Assembly: GCA_028554755.1 (NCBI GenBank)
Contig: JAPTOF010000020.1
Span: forward strand, 8,003,001 to 8,067,000
Origin: Cordia subcordata
Lineage: Eukaryota; Streptophyta; Magnoliopsida; Boraginales; Cordiaceae
DNA length: 64,000 bases
Reading direction: 5' to 3'
The notes under the pieces were generated by a model. It worked only from the letters and a program-made list of their open reading frames with translations. It was not told where the DNA came from and searched no databases. Below, piece after piece: positions 34,201 to 45,222 of this stretch. The position numbers and the translations under genes are program-made. Numbering within the stretch: position 1 is the first letter of the stretch; every line of letters begins with the position of its first letter.

Positions 34201-35870
34201 AAGACGCTACCTACTAATAACACCTAACGCATTTTTCAAGTCTTCATTTTCAATCGTCATCAAGGCTTGTTGATGCCTAGCTAGGATTTGCAAACATCAA
34301 TCTTACATCTCCGATATGTCTTTTTTTTTCATTGATACAAATCATTCTTTCTCCTCATACAAGTTTCTCTGCTTCTTTCAAAATTAAACACTCAAAAACA
34401 TTTATTAGTTTCTGGAGTTATATATGCACAATATACTTCAAATAAGACATTTAAATAATAATTTAGACTTCAAAGAGACACACATTTATAAAGCCAACAA
34501 GTGCGAATTCAAGTATACAATCATAGTAATCAAAGACAGTTGGTAAATTCAATTTTAATTTGTTTATTTATTGGGATTGTTAGCTAGAGAGCATGGTTCT
34601 TGCTTTCCGTAATATCCGATGGACGTTATTCGGGTGAACTTCGTCCACTCAATAAGCACATGAACCTGCTGTGACCTTGGCATTAAACCATATTCATGGT
34701 CACATTTCGTCTTCAGTCATCTGCTTGTTAGTAGCTCAATGTGTGGTGCACATTATATTTGCTTCATTAGTTACCATTGATGAAGTAAAACTTTAATTAA
34801 AGTATACTTTGAGTTGTCTCAACGCATTTCTTTATTTTCGCTTAAAGTGCAAAAACTCCTCATTATAGGACGAAGGGTATCCTGATAATGTGGCCGTAAG
34901 ACAGGTAAGAACAAATGAGCTAATATAAAATCTCAAAAATAAAAGAACAATTTCAAGTGTAAGAAATTAACAATTAAAATCAACATCCAATCCAACATTA
35001 AAAAATAATCCTACATTATTAATCATAAAGTCAACATATTGGTGAAATAATTTTTAAGTTTTAAACAAAAAATAAACATAATTAAGTGTATGAAAAAGGC
35101 TATCTCGTTGTAATTGACTTTTGTGTTTCTTTCTTTATAACGAATTAGGCCATTGAGAAAAGAAGTGTATGAAAAAGGATAATATTGTATGATGTTATAA
35201 TTTTTTGAGATACTTTTGTGAAATTACAAATTTCACCTTTTGGGTTGGGATTTGAGTAAAACTAGAGCAATCTCAAAATTTTCGAATTTTGAATTTCTAA
35301 ATGAATTCTACATTTTAAACAAATGATACCAAATAAAAATTTTGAATTTATAAATGAATTCCACAAAATTTTGTCAAGAAAATTGAGAACTTATTGTTTT
35401 CAAGTAAGATAATTAGAGTGATCTAGATTGACAATGACATAGGTTTTCATATTGTATGTGGGTGGAGATAAAACTTTGGAAGGATAAGTAGCCATTGGAA
35501 AAGAAAAGTACCACGATCAATATTAGTGACATATGTCGTAAGATATACTTAATTCTAATACCATGAAGAGATTTAAAAAAAAAAAAATCCTTGTATATTC
35601 TCATGTGAGCGTGAAACAATATTTATAAGACAATAGAATACCCAAAAAAATTGATAAACTACCATAATTCAACTGTATAAAAATTAAGAACAACCAACGA
35701 TAATTGTGAAAACTAACATAAAGTTCTTGATATGAATTGAAGACTTTTTAACTTTGACTTCTTATAGTTCACAATTATAGTACTATATATATTTAACTAA
35801 GACATCATAAATAGTAAGAAATTAAATGGATATAAATTTAATTTAAAAATACATGTGTACTATATATATA
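31211..35870. other. No gene recognised
   Basis: Unique to the right of the duplication. It contains an oligo-T run at 32371-32388 with an oligo-A run at about 32574, possibly a retroposed fragment, very AT-rich sequence at 32740-32960, and a G-rich tract at 33127-33146. The plus-strand ORF at 33706-34047 (113 codons) resembles no family I know. Short exons of an unseen gene cannot be excluded. Confidence 0.4.
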
Positions 35871-35937
35871 TATATTAGCAAAGAAGGGGAAAAAATTCTA
35901 AAAGAGGCAAAAAGAGAAAAAAAGAAATAGGCTATGG

Positions 35938-36268
35938 TCACTTAGTAATGAAAGCCTTGATATGGCAAATCATTTCATTTGTTCGTCCTTGTGCGAACTG
36001 AGACTTGTTAAGAATCTGAAATGCATGCCCGACGCCTCTGTACACCACATGCTCCACAGCCTTGCCTGCTCTAGTCAAAGCAGCACAAAACTCTAAATCT
36101 CTATCCTTCAATATATCCATCTCATCTATGCACACCAAAGTAGGCAAAAAGACGAGCCCCTCCACATTCATGGCCCCTTCGGCCATTGGATTTCACCATC
36201 GATGGTCACAATTACTCCCTTTCGGCAACGATAATCTCCAATACGTATCCGAGGCTGCCAAGGTTAGG
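35938..36268 (-). pseudogene. Carboxylesterase 3' fragment, truncated
   Basis: Aligns with residues of about 236-342 of the intact carboxylesterase at 40218-41255, including the catalytic Asp region 'MDILKDRD' and the His region 'GVGHAF'. A premature stop replaces the Cys of 'WCNP' (TGC to TGA, about 36193), and similarity ends abruptly at about 36268. Everything upstream (oxyanion HGGG and the nucleophile Ser) is missing, so no enzyme can be made. A copia LTR lies at the break. Confidence 0.85.
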
Positions 36269-36269
36269 A

Positions 36270-36960
36270 GATTAGCACAATTTACAAACAATATATGTAC
36301 AACGGAGTGATCAAATCCCCAGTTTTGTGGAAACTATGAGGATAGGACAAGTACACCAAATAAAATTATACACAATCTGAAAAATTCAAACAACGATAAA
36401 AGGATAGCAAGATTTTCATATAAAAAAACCCCTCCAACATGGAGAGTAAAAATCACGAGACCATAGTCCACCCTAAAGCTTCACTATCAACAAATTGAGA
36501 TACAAGAGAGTTCTCCACTAGATACAAGCAGAGCATACAACATCTACCATCAAGAATAACATATCTTTGAACATTCAACAATAAAGATGTTTAACAAGAG
36601 AGAGAAAGAAAATATCACCAAAACAGAGGCTACCAAAACATGCAAATTTGACAATGCTACAAGACTCCAAACGACTATCCAACCGCTCAGATTGAAGAAC
36701 AACAAGTCTTGAACGTGCATGCAAAATTTCAGCTCGATCGGGTAACAAATTACCATCTGATTAAGCGTTTGATAAAACTGCACTATCAGTTTTCAGATTT
36801 CTTTTTCTCTCTTTTCTTCTATGTTTTTCCTTCTTTTCTCTCCATTTTTGACATACTCTCTTATCAATTTAGAAAAACCAAACTCACGCACTTTTTTTTC
36901 ATTTTCCTCTTTCTAAAGTCCAACTTGCATACATCCAACACATGAGTTGGTCAACTAACA
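36270..36960 (-). mobile_element. Probable 3' LTR of a copia remnant
   Basis: Right after a polypurine tract (minus GGTGGGAGAGAT) the sequence starts TGTTAGTTGACC at 36960. The far border is uncertain and placed at the end of carboxylesterase similarity. No second LTR was found. Confidence 0.45.
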
Positions 36961-37770
36961 ATCTCTCCCACCAACACATGGGTGGATCAATCAACCTAGC
37001 TATCAAACAACTTGATCTCAAGCTTTTCTCTTGGTACACCTTCGTCAACATATCGGAGCCATTGTCATCTGTGTAACCTTTTTTAAATTGCAACATTTTG
37101 GAACTCGAAGTATCTCATCCAACGCTATCTCACATCAACATGCTTTGATTTTGAATGGAAAGTAGAACTCTTACTAAGGCAGATGCACTCTGCTTGTCAC
37201 AATACAAGATATAACTATCTTTCTCAAAGCCAAGTTCTTCCTCTTCGCATGCTTCAGTGTAGCTACAGTAAATTCTGCTCGAGTGGTGGAAGGAGAAACG
37301 CACTTCTATAATCTTAATTGCCCATGCCATAGCATATCCCCTGTAAAGGTAATCAAATGACCTGAAGTGGATTTACGAGTATCAATATCTCTAGCCATGT
37401 TTACATCTACAAAACCATCAAGCATGGGCTTCTCGCATCCAAAAGAGAGTTTCAATTTAGATGTGCCCCGAAAATATTTTATGATTCACTTCACTGCATT
37501 CGAATGTTCTCTTCCTACATTTGAGAGAAATCAGCTCACTATACCAACTACATGAACAATGTTTGGCCATGTACACACCATAGCATATATCAAACTTCCC
37601 ACTACTGAAAAATATGGCACTTCCTACGTTGTCTCTTTTCTTCATCTGTAACAGGACTCTGTTAAGTAGTTAGCTTAAAGTGAGTAGCAAGAGGAGAACT
37701 TACCACTTTAGCTTTATCCATATTGAACCTTTGAAGTAGTTTCTCAATACATTTCTCCTCTGACATAAAT
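36961..37770 (-). pseudogene. Copia RT end and RNase H remnant (Tork-like)
   Basis: The minus strand reads, across frames, 'RFNMDKAKVVSSPLATHFKL' (about 37730), 'LIYAMVCT' and 'RGTSKLKLSFG', 'GFVDVNMARDIDTRKSTSGH' (about 37380), 'YTEACEEEELGFEKDSYILY' and 'CDKQSASAL' (about 37200), then 'MLTKV' (about 37040). These are the copia 3' RT and RNase H landmarks. Frameshifts are frequent. It is a different lineage from the element at 9-14 kb. Confidence 0.8.
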
Positions 37771-37779
37771 AATTTATTA

Positions 37780-40005
37780 TGCTTGGAGAATAATTAATAT
37801 AAATTTGAAAAATGTATTTATTACCTCAAAGCATAATAATATTTGAATTTTATTTGGTGTACGTACTTATATTAGTTTATATTAAGCACAATTTCAAGTC
37901 TGACAAACATTAGCTAAACTTTCAAATGTAGTATCAATTATTCATTATATTGTGTGGGTGCAAAAATCTTTTTTTTTTTTTGGGGGCGGGGGAAGGGGAA
38001 TGGGTGAATTAAGATATTTTCTAATTTTCATATTTAAAAAATTCACCAAAATATTAACAATTTCTTTCAAACAAGGTATCAAGCACAAGATAAGCAAATA
38101 TAAACAGGTGAAGCAAAAACCAAGTTTTACAACTCTTTGAAGCCAACACTTCAAAGAATCTAAGAGTCTCACTCTTTAGGATTTCCCCACACTTTTTCAA
38201 GCTTTTATGGATGTCTCTCTCAAGATTTCTAAGCTCTCAAAGTGTGTATACAATCAAGAAGAACAAGAAATGATGAAGAATATGTAATTTCTTCTTACAA
38301 GAGGATATAGCAATGAAAGACTCTTGAAAGCTCAAATATATTGCAAAAATAGCTCAAAATCTTCAGCAAAATGAAAGATGATTTGATTTTGCAAGCCTTG
38401 ATTGATTGTTTAATTGAGTTTTGAAGATGTATTTAAAGAGATTTTAATGGTAGGGTTTGGTAGGTGGAAGACAAGAAAGAAGAAATGGCCAAAACGGTAA
38501 TAAACAACTAGTGCTTTTATTACAGCATTTCGCTCAGTCGATCGACTGGTTAGGTCGTCCGGCACCCCTTTGGCCTTCTCTGATTTGGCCTTCGGCCTTA
38601 GTTGGTCGACCGGTTAGGGGGTCTGGCTTTTCTTCCCTTTCTCTGTTCCTGTCGGGCAACCCCCCCAATCAGCCGGTCGACCAGCTGCGGGGTCCAACTG
38701 CCCCAAAAAGCTTGAAGTAAAGCCAAAACTTTTAAAACAGTTTTTAATCAAGTTTAATCAACTCTTCATAACTCTAAACACGCTCAATATATTTGAAAAT
38801 GATTTTGATGACTTAACAACATTTCAAAAAGCACATGCTTTCAAAATCATTTTTGCTTTTATGAAATCTAGTGTGCATGATATTTAAGTTGTTTGAATCA
38901 TAGAAATAAAAGTTTTGAGCTAATGCTTGCAATACTAGGCATTTAATACGAAGAGCAAGAACGTCCGGTACCCCTTATGATGTCTCTTCTCCTTCTTATA
39001 CCTTCTCATCTTCTTCTTCTTCAAATAATGCTCATTGCTCGTCTTCTTCCAATTTCTAAGCATCTATCTATTCGTCTTCATACTTAACTTCACAAGATGG
39101 TATTTAGTAAGGGGATAATACAAGTAGGATAGTATAAGTGCATATCGAATTTTCATCACCAAAATTAATAAACAATATTTAGCCAACACATTGAAAATCA
39201 AGCATTTAGTTAATTTATTACATTGAAAATGGAAAGTCACAATAATCATGTCCTCAAAAGTTATGATATTCATTATTAGTATTGTCATTATATCATTTTT
39301 AAGAGTACTGTTCACGAGTATTATTTATTGATACCAATACGGTTCACTGTTTAATAGTACTGGTACTGTTCATGCAAACTGTACAAGCATTGTTCATTTA
39401 TATTGTATTCGGTACTGTTCATAGGCACTATTTAAACATACATTTACATGTATTGTTCAAAAATATAGTTATATCATATATCAATATTTTTTAAATTTTT
39501 AATGAAAGTATTGCAATAATATACTCTAAAAAAAATTCTAAAGGAAATAATTTTTTACAGATATTTTATCTTCAAAATAAATGCAAAGTAAAATAAATAA
39601 AATATGTTGTTTAAGAACTTTATGCTATAAATCTGATATAATACCAAAAATAAAATAAAATAAGAACAGTTACCAAATTTTTTGTAGAATCATATTTCTT
39701 CTAGTAATTGGCAGGACTTCTCACAGGTAGAAACTAACGTATTGTAAATAACAAAAAAAATAAAGAAGTAAAGAAGCTTGAATTTTATTGAGATATCCTC
39801 TCATTCTCTCTACTTCTGATTCTCTTTGCTTGTTCAATAATTTGCTCTTTTCAAATATGTCAATTTATGGGGAAAACTTAGAGAGAAAAACAAAATACAG
39901 AGCGGTGTGTGCAAATTTGCAATGCAATGTCAATATTTGCTTGTTGCTTTGCTATCATTTCCCGTGCATCTGACACCCACCATATTTGACAATTTGGGTG
40001 GTGAA
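37780..40005. other. Intergenic, repeats only
   Basis: No gene seen. 37950-38720 has an oligo-T/G-rich start and a GC-richer part with repeated GTCGAC-type palindromes. 39300-39470 repeats 'actgttca' several times. The rest is AT-rich. Confidence 0.45.
38530..38700. repeat. Three palindromic GTCGAC-type motifs
   Basis: 'agtcgatcgact' (about 38537), 'ggtcgaccggttagg' (about 38604) and 'ccggtcgaccagct' (about 38675) occur at spacings of about 67-71 bp in a stretch much more GC-rich than its surroundings. Probably part of an old transposon. Confidence 0.5.
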
Positions 40006-40010
40006 ATATC

Positions 40011-40215
40011 CATCCTTTTTGTCGTCTTTCATAACATTTTACAAATTAATACATATCTATTAGAAGTTAGCAAAGAGAAGAAAGAAAACTAAAGAAAAGA
40101 AAAAAAAGAAAAAGGCTATGGCCTTATCCACCCTTTTTGTCTTCTTTCATAACATTTTACAAATTAATACATATCTATTAGATGTTAGCAAAGAGAAGAA
40201 AGAAAAAAAGAAAAA
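40011..40215. repeat. 118-bp tandem duplication at the carboxylesterase 3' end
   Basis: 'ctttcataacattttacaaa' and the following 'agcaaagagaagaaag' plus a purine-rich run occur twice, 118 bp apart (from about 40021 and about 40139). The second copy runs into the stop codon of the carboxylesterase. It duplicates the gene's 3' UTR start. Confidence 0.8.
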
Positions 40216-40217
40216 GG

Positions 40218-41255
40218 CTATCGCCATTTAGTGATGAAAGCCTTGATATGGCAAATCAATTCAATTGTTCGTTCCCGTGCAAGCTCAGACTTGTTAAGAA
40301 TATGAAATGCATGCCCGACGCCTTTGTACACCACATGCTCCACAATCATGCCTGCTCTAGCCAAAGCAGCACAAAACTCTAAATCTCTATCTTTCAATAT
40401 ATCCATATCCGCTATGCACACTAAAGTAGGCAAAAACGCGAGGCCCTCCAAATTCATGGCCCCTTCTGCCATTGGATTGCACCATGGATGGTCACGATTA
40501 CTCCCTTGTGGCAAAGATAATCTCCAATACGTATCCGAGGCTGCCAAGGTTAGTGCAGATCGAGGTGGTTGAATCATGTACATTTCTGATTGCGTCCTTA
40601 ATTCTCCTCCAAAAAATGGCTGGATCAATATGGTCCCCTTAAGGCTCAATGAACTCAAGCTAAAATTCGCCTCAAATCCTAATCTTGCGGCAACATTGTG
40701 GGCTATATTGGCACCAGCGCTATCACCAGCTAGGAATGTGCTAGAAAAGTTGCATTTGCTACGCCACCATTGTTTACTAGCCTCTCCACTGATCAGAGAT
40801 TGTTGTTCCACCCACATTAGAGCTTTGAGTCCATCGTCATACGCGGCCGGAAGAGGATTTTCCGGGGCCAATCGATAGTTCACAGACATGACCACCCAAT
40901 TAGCCATAGCAGACAGTCTTGCCAGAAACTCGTGGTAACAGCTCCAAGAAGCTGAGCCAACACAAAATCCCCCTCCGTGAAAGTATATCAGCAGTGGGAA
41001 TTTGCCAACTCTTGATGGGACATAAAAACGTGCCCAAAAATTTGTGAACTTGTCAATGATAACATCTGCAGATGCTACACCGAGACCATCGGTAGCCAAT
41101 GTAGAAGCCACGCTAGAAACAATTTGGGGCCTTTCTACGTAGCCATCTTCATATACCTTTATAAGCCCCGCAATTTCCTCAACCACAACTCTTTGTTCTT
41201 GATATTCTTTGCTTACTTGAAAGCTCAAACTCGGATCTAATGCTAAAGACGCCAT
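40218..41255 (-). CDS. Carboxylesterase, CXE17-like alpha/beta hydrolase
   Basis: Intronless ORF of 345 aa, the usual length for plant carboxylesterases of the HSL/GID1 group. Oxyanion-hole motif HGGGF is at 93-97, the nucleophile Ser179 in GDSAG (177-181), catalytic Asp285 in 'MDILKDRD' and His315 in 'GVGHAF'. 'NYRLAPENPLPAAYDD' (126-141) and 'DHPWCNP' (255-261) are further family landmarks. Overall it reads like Arabidopsis CXE17. All catalytic residues are present, so it should hydrolyse short acyl esters. The natural substrate is unknown. No signal peptide is seen, so it is probably cytosolic. The ATG at 41253-41255 has good context and starts 'MASLALDP'. A long (TA)n run lies about 90 bp upstream. 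Confidence 0.93.
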   Translation of the reverse strand: MASLALDPSLSFQVSKEYQEQRVVVEEIAGLIKVYEDGYVERPQIVSSVASTLATDGLGVASADVIIDKFTNFWARFYVPSRVGKFPLLIYFHGGGFCVGSASWSCYHEFLARLSAMANWVVMSVNYRLAPENPLPAAYDDGLKALMWVEQQSLISGEASKQWWRSKCNFSSTFLAGDSAGANIAHNVAARLGFEANFSLSSLSLKGTILIQPFFGGELRTQSEMYMIQPPRSALTLAASDTYWRLSLPQGSNRDHPWCNPMAEGAMNLEGLAFLPTLVCIADMDILKDRDLEFCAALARAGMIVEHVVYKGVGHAFHILNKSELARERTIELICHIKAFITKWR

Positions 41256-41340
41256 GATCTTTGGATCAAAATTTGAAGAATTTTATTTGTTTGAGAGAAA
41301 TTAATTCAGGCCGGTTACAAAATGAAAGATTGGCATGAGT

Positions 41341-41342
<2 letters not shown>

Positions 41343-41395
<53 letters not shown>
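41343..41395. repeat. (TA)n microsatellite in the carboxylesterase 5' flank
   Basis: About 26 uninterrupted TA units about 90 bp upstream of the start codon. Likely length-polymorphic. Confidence 0.95.
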
Positions 41396-41396
<1 letters not shown>

Positions 41397-41399
41397 TGT

Positions 41400-43770
41400 G
41401 AAATTAATGATAAGGTTAGACCACAGGCATCATTGTCTAAGAGTGGATTATTGAGAAACTGCCATGTGTCATCACGTGGTGTCAACAATGGCGGGCTCAA
41501 GAATAGAACTCCTTTTCAATTTCCATTTCCGGGTAAGTATCATCCATTTGATATGACACAAGGTGTCCCCAGACCCCACGTACAGCATTTTCAACTTTGT
41601 TTGATCACTTTTATGTTGTCTCGAGAAATTTGGAGCTTCTTGTTTCAACCTAATTAAGAATATAATAAGCTTAACAAAACCTAACATCGGGAAAAACGAA
41701 AAAAACATGTCACACTTATTCACGTGTGGCGTCTATGAAATATAATTATGCGTTTGCTTTTATTTGGATTGAAGAGTTGTGACTAATTAAAAGGAGCTCA
41801 CATTTTTATAGGAGGTCAAACTTGTCAAAGTTAATTATATTACATGTTTTTGATTCGGTTTGACACAATTTTTAAACATTCAAAAGTATTTTATGTGAAT
41901 TCAAAAGAAAAAATTAACTTGTTTGGCCTTTTTGAAAAAAGTTTTTTTATGTAAAACAAAACTAAAAAATTAAAATCTCTAAATTAAAACTCTTGAAAAA
42001 AGTTTTTTCAAAAGTTATTTTACATGATATGAAAAGTAGTTTGTTCTTTTTTTTTTCCCTTTCAAGAATATCACTCTCATGTTTTTAAAAATTGAATATT
42101 ATCTTCAATACAAGAAAAGATAAAATCAAATAATTAACTACTTTTGTTCAATGTATCACGTGGTGGGTGTTTGCTAGTCCAACCTCTTTGCTCGAACTTT
42201 GATATAAAGCTACGCGTGAAAGGAGGAGAAAATTGAAAGCAAAGAGAGCTGAAAAGATGGAGGTGTCCCACTGTTCCAAACTCCTGCAAAAAAGTGATGG
42301 CTGCATGGTCAGCAATAGCTAATTCATGTCTCGGCCTTAGGAATTGGAACGCGTACAACAATAAGAGCTAATCCACACAATACCATCACCATCGCGCCAC
42401 CAGCACCATCACACGACACTTATTCTTGCTATTGTTGTGGTGTAATGATATTGTGTGGCTTATTGTCTAAGTACCGTGTATCCGTTTATATATAGTGCGT
42501 TTTGCAATGTTTTGTTAAACTTAAAAAGGTTCACGAAGGCATGTGACAATGTCTTTATTTGCCAAATGGTTACTGATTAGCATGTAAAACTTAATTTTTT
42601 TCGGTTAATTGAAAAAAAAATAAAGAAAAAGTTAATTAGATTTCATGACATTCGCCAATTGAAGTATTTTTCTGGTAAAATAGATGACGTTCTATTTCTC
42701 TATTTATCTCAAGTATATATAAAAACCTTCAATTACATTGACTTTTTATTCTTTTTCTTAATTTTTGTTCAAATGTATTTGATATCCGAAATATCCAGTA
42801 TCCGATAATTAGAAAATCGATTGACGTCTACTTTTTTTTTATTATTCAATTGAATAATTCTTTTCATCCCAAATTTGAATATGTTAATGTAAATATTCAA
42901 TTATTCATTTTGACTCGCACCCTAAACACATTAGCTCGTGGTTGCCTCTCCCTTTATGTACATCAGTGGAAAGCCTAGATTCATGAACCACTCTAAGCTA
43001 TAAGTGGACTTGGATATGACAAATCACCTTATTGCTTTAACTTGAAACTTTGTAAGTGGCTTTCTCCATCTTCAGCACATCCACGGGTAATGCTTGTTGA
43101 AAATTTTCTTTCATCGCGTAAAATGTTGACCAGTTACTTTGGACAAAAGGCTTATGGTCATCAGAGGGAAACCAATATATCCTTGTAGACTCGGAAGCTA
43201 TACAATGTATTTGACTTGTTGATGGTCTTAGATACTAAAGGAACCAACAAGTTGAACTAGTTGTTGTCATGTATGTTATGTGCGTTTGTCTTTCTTCTTT
43301 TTCCGATAATCTTCTTTTACCATCCTTAGATCTAAAAATGAATATAGAGTTCTTTTTGTTTTCAGAAAAGAACAAAATGATTCCTTACTTCTTTGTTCAG
43401 TAAATATGAATGTCGCTTGTCACGAGTTTATAAATACCAACAAAGCGAATGAATGGGTTTTCGTATTGATATTTGCCATCTACGGTTAATTATTGGTATT
43501 ATTTATGTTCGTGTTATACACGGATTTAATTATCGATGGTAAATATTGTCATATTTCATTTTAAAATACTATTAGAAGTTTTATTTAACAAAATTATTCT
43601 AATATATTAATTATAGTAAGAAATCGCTGATAGTATTTTATTAATTGAATTTTATTCATAAATCATTTTTTTTAAATGATGAAAACTTTGTCTTAGAATT
43701 CGAAAATTGCATATCTAAACCATTGAATTGAAAAGTACTAAAAGATCGACTCTCTCACCTTCCACTCTGA
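41400..43770. other. Intergenic, no gene seen
   Basis: AT-rich. 41880-42020 holds A/T-tract sequence with short inverse-complementary pieces, perhaps an old MITE. No ORF resembles a known protein. Confidence 0.4.
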
Positions 43771-43772
43771 AA

Positions 43773-44450
43773 ATGCCTAATAAGAAAAAGCAATCACGAT
43801 CTAAGATGCATCCTATATCTAGAGGTAACTCGTCCCTTTTCAAATCTTTTATCCAACATGTTGAAGTTGGTACGTGTCACTTTCATCTTGAAAAAAGATG
43901 ATATCTCTACAACTTACGGTCAAGATCTTCATGAGATTTCTGTTGCTGGTGCTTCCTCAGTTTTTGGGATACAAGTTGCAAGTAAAGAAGGAGCTCAAGA
44001 AGTCAGCTTCGAGATTGAAGGAGACTGAAAATGAAGCAACTTTTTTGAAGGCTTTGGATAGGAAAATTGAAGAAGCTAGTAAAATTTGCCCTCCAGGGTG
44101 ATTTTGTTGAGGAAAACTATAATATCTCCAAGAAGGAGCTTGTTCAGAGCTTGACACGAAGAAGCCGAGTAAGATTTGCTGAAAAATCAAGCAACAAGCA
44201 GGCCGTGCTTGGTTAAAAACGCTGCAGCGTTTCGTGTTAAACAAGCTGAAAAATCTGATTTCGAGCCGACAAAGATAACTCCCGCAAGTCAGATGGAAAA
44301 GGCCGAACAATTCTGATGTTGAAACTTGAAAATTGGGTATTACCCGACATTCCTTTGAATATCACGGTTAGCAATGCGCTGGAATTTTCAGAAGCAGCAG
44401 GTACTTTTCCCTCAAATGGAAGTACTGTCCTTTGTATTGTTTGATAACAA
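43773..44450 (+). pseudogene. Possible degraded coding sequence, unidentified
   Basis: From the ATG at 43773 a short basic start ('MPNKKKQSRSKMHP') is followed, with frameshifts, by lysine- and glutamate-rich pieces ('KKELKKSASRLKETENEA', 43898-44101) and 'FVEENYNISKKELVQSL'. The base composition is less AT-rich than its surroundings. No family was recognised, and it may be chance. Confidence 0.2.
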
Positions 44451-44938
44451 TGTTTAGAGTTACGTTTAGAGTTTTGATTGAATTAAAATATTACTTTATT
44501 TATTTATTATTGATCGATAAATGAACATTTTAAAAAGCGCTTTAAGAAGCATTTCGCGTTTGAAGGAGCATTTCTCAAAAGCTATTTGTGTTAACATTTG
44601 AGGATGAAAAATAGAGTTTAATACTTCTTTCTCAATCTTACCCTTTTTTTTTTTCAATCCTATCTTATTTTTATTTTTTTCCTCAATCCTATCTATCTAA
44701 CATAATCTTTATACAATAATTTATTATTTTACTCTATCATGTGTAATCTTTTATTGCAAATAATTTATATGCTTTTGCTTGATAATTTTGTTGACAAAAA
44801 AACCTTGGATTTATTAAAAATATAGTTTTTTGTCGTATTAATGAAAATAATTTTAAAGAAATTATTTTTATCGTGCTTTAATAATAAATTATTTTTATCA
44901 CAAACATACATCTAATTACAAATTGTTTGCCTTTTTTT

Positions 44939-45010
44939 ATATTATTATAATAGTAATAATAATAATAATAATCATAATCATCATCATCATCATCATCATC
45001 ATTATTGTTG
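44939..45010. repeat. ATA/ATC trinucleotide microsatellite
   Basis: Runs of (aat)n followed by (cat)n. Confidence 0.9.
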
Positions 45011-45222
45011 ATGTTGTTATAATAACAATAATAAAGTGATATACATGTCTTCTTATGTCATTTTATATTTATTAGCTTACTTTAATAGGTAATTTTATAG
45101 AATATTTTTTTTTAATCAACTTGTTAAATAGCTATCCGTTAACAACTAAAATTTAACAATTATCCGTTATTCAAATAACTATCAGCTACCTAAACAACTA
45201 TGAGCTGTTTAAATAATTATTT

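Noticed and set aside
41322..41657. 111-codon ORF with a (YI)n run
   Set aside because: Created by the (TA)n microsatellite upstream of the carboxylesterase.
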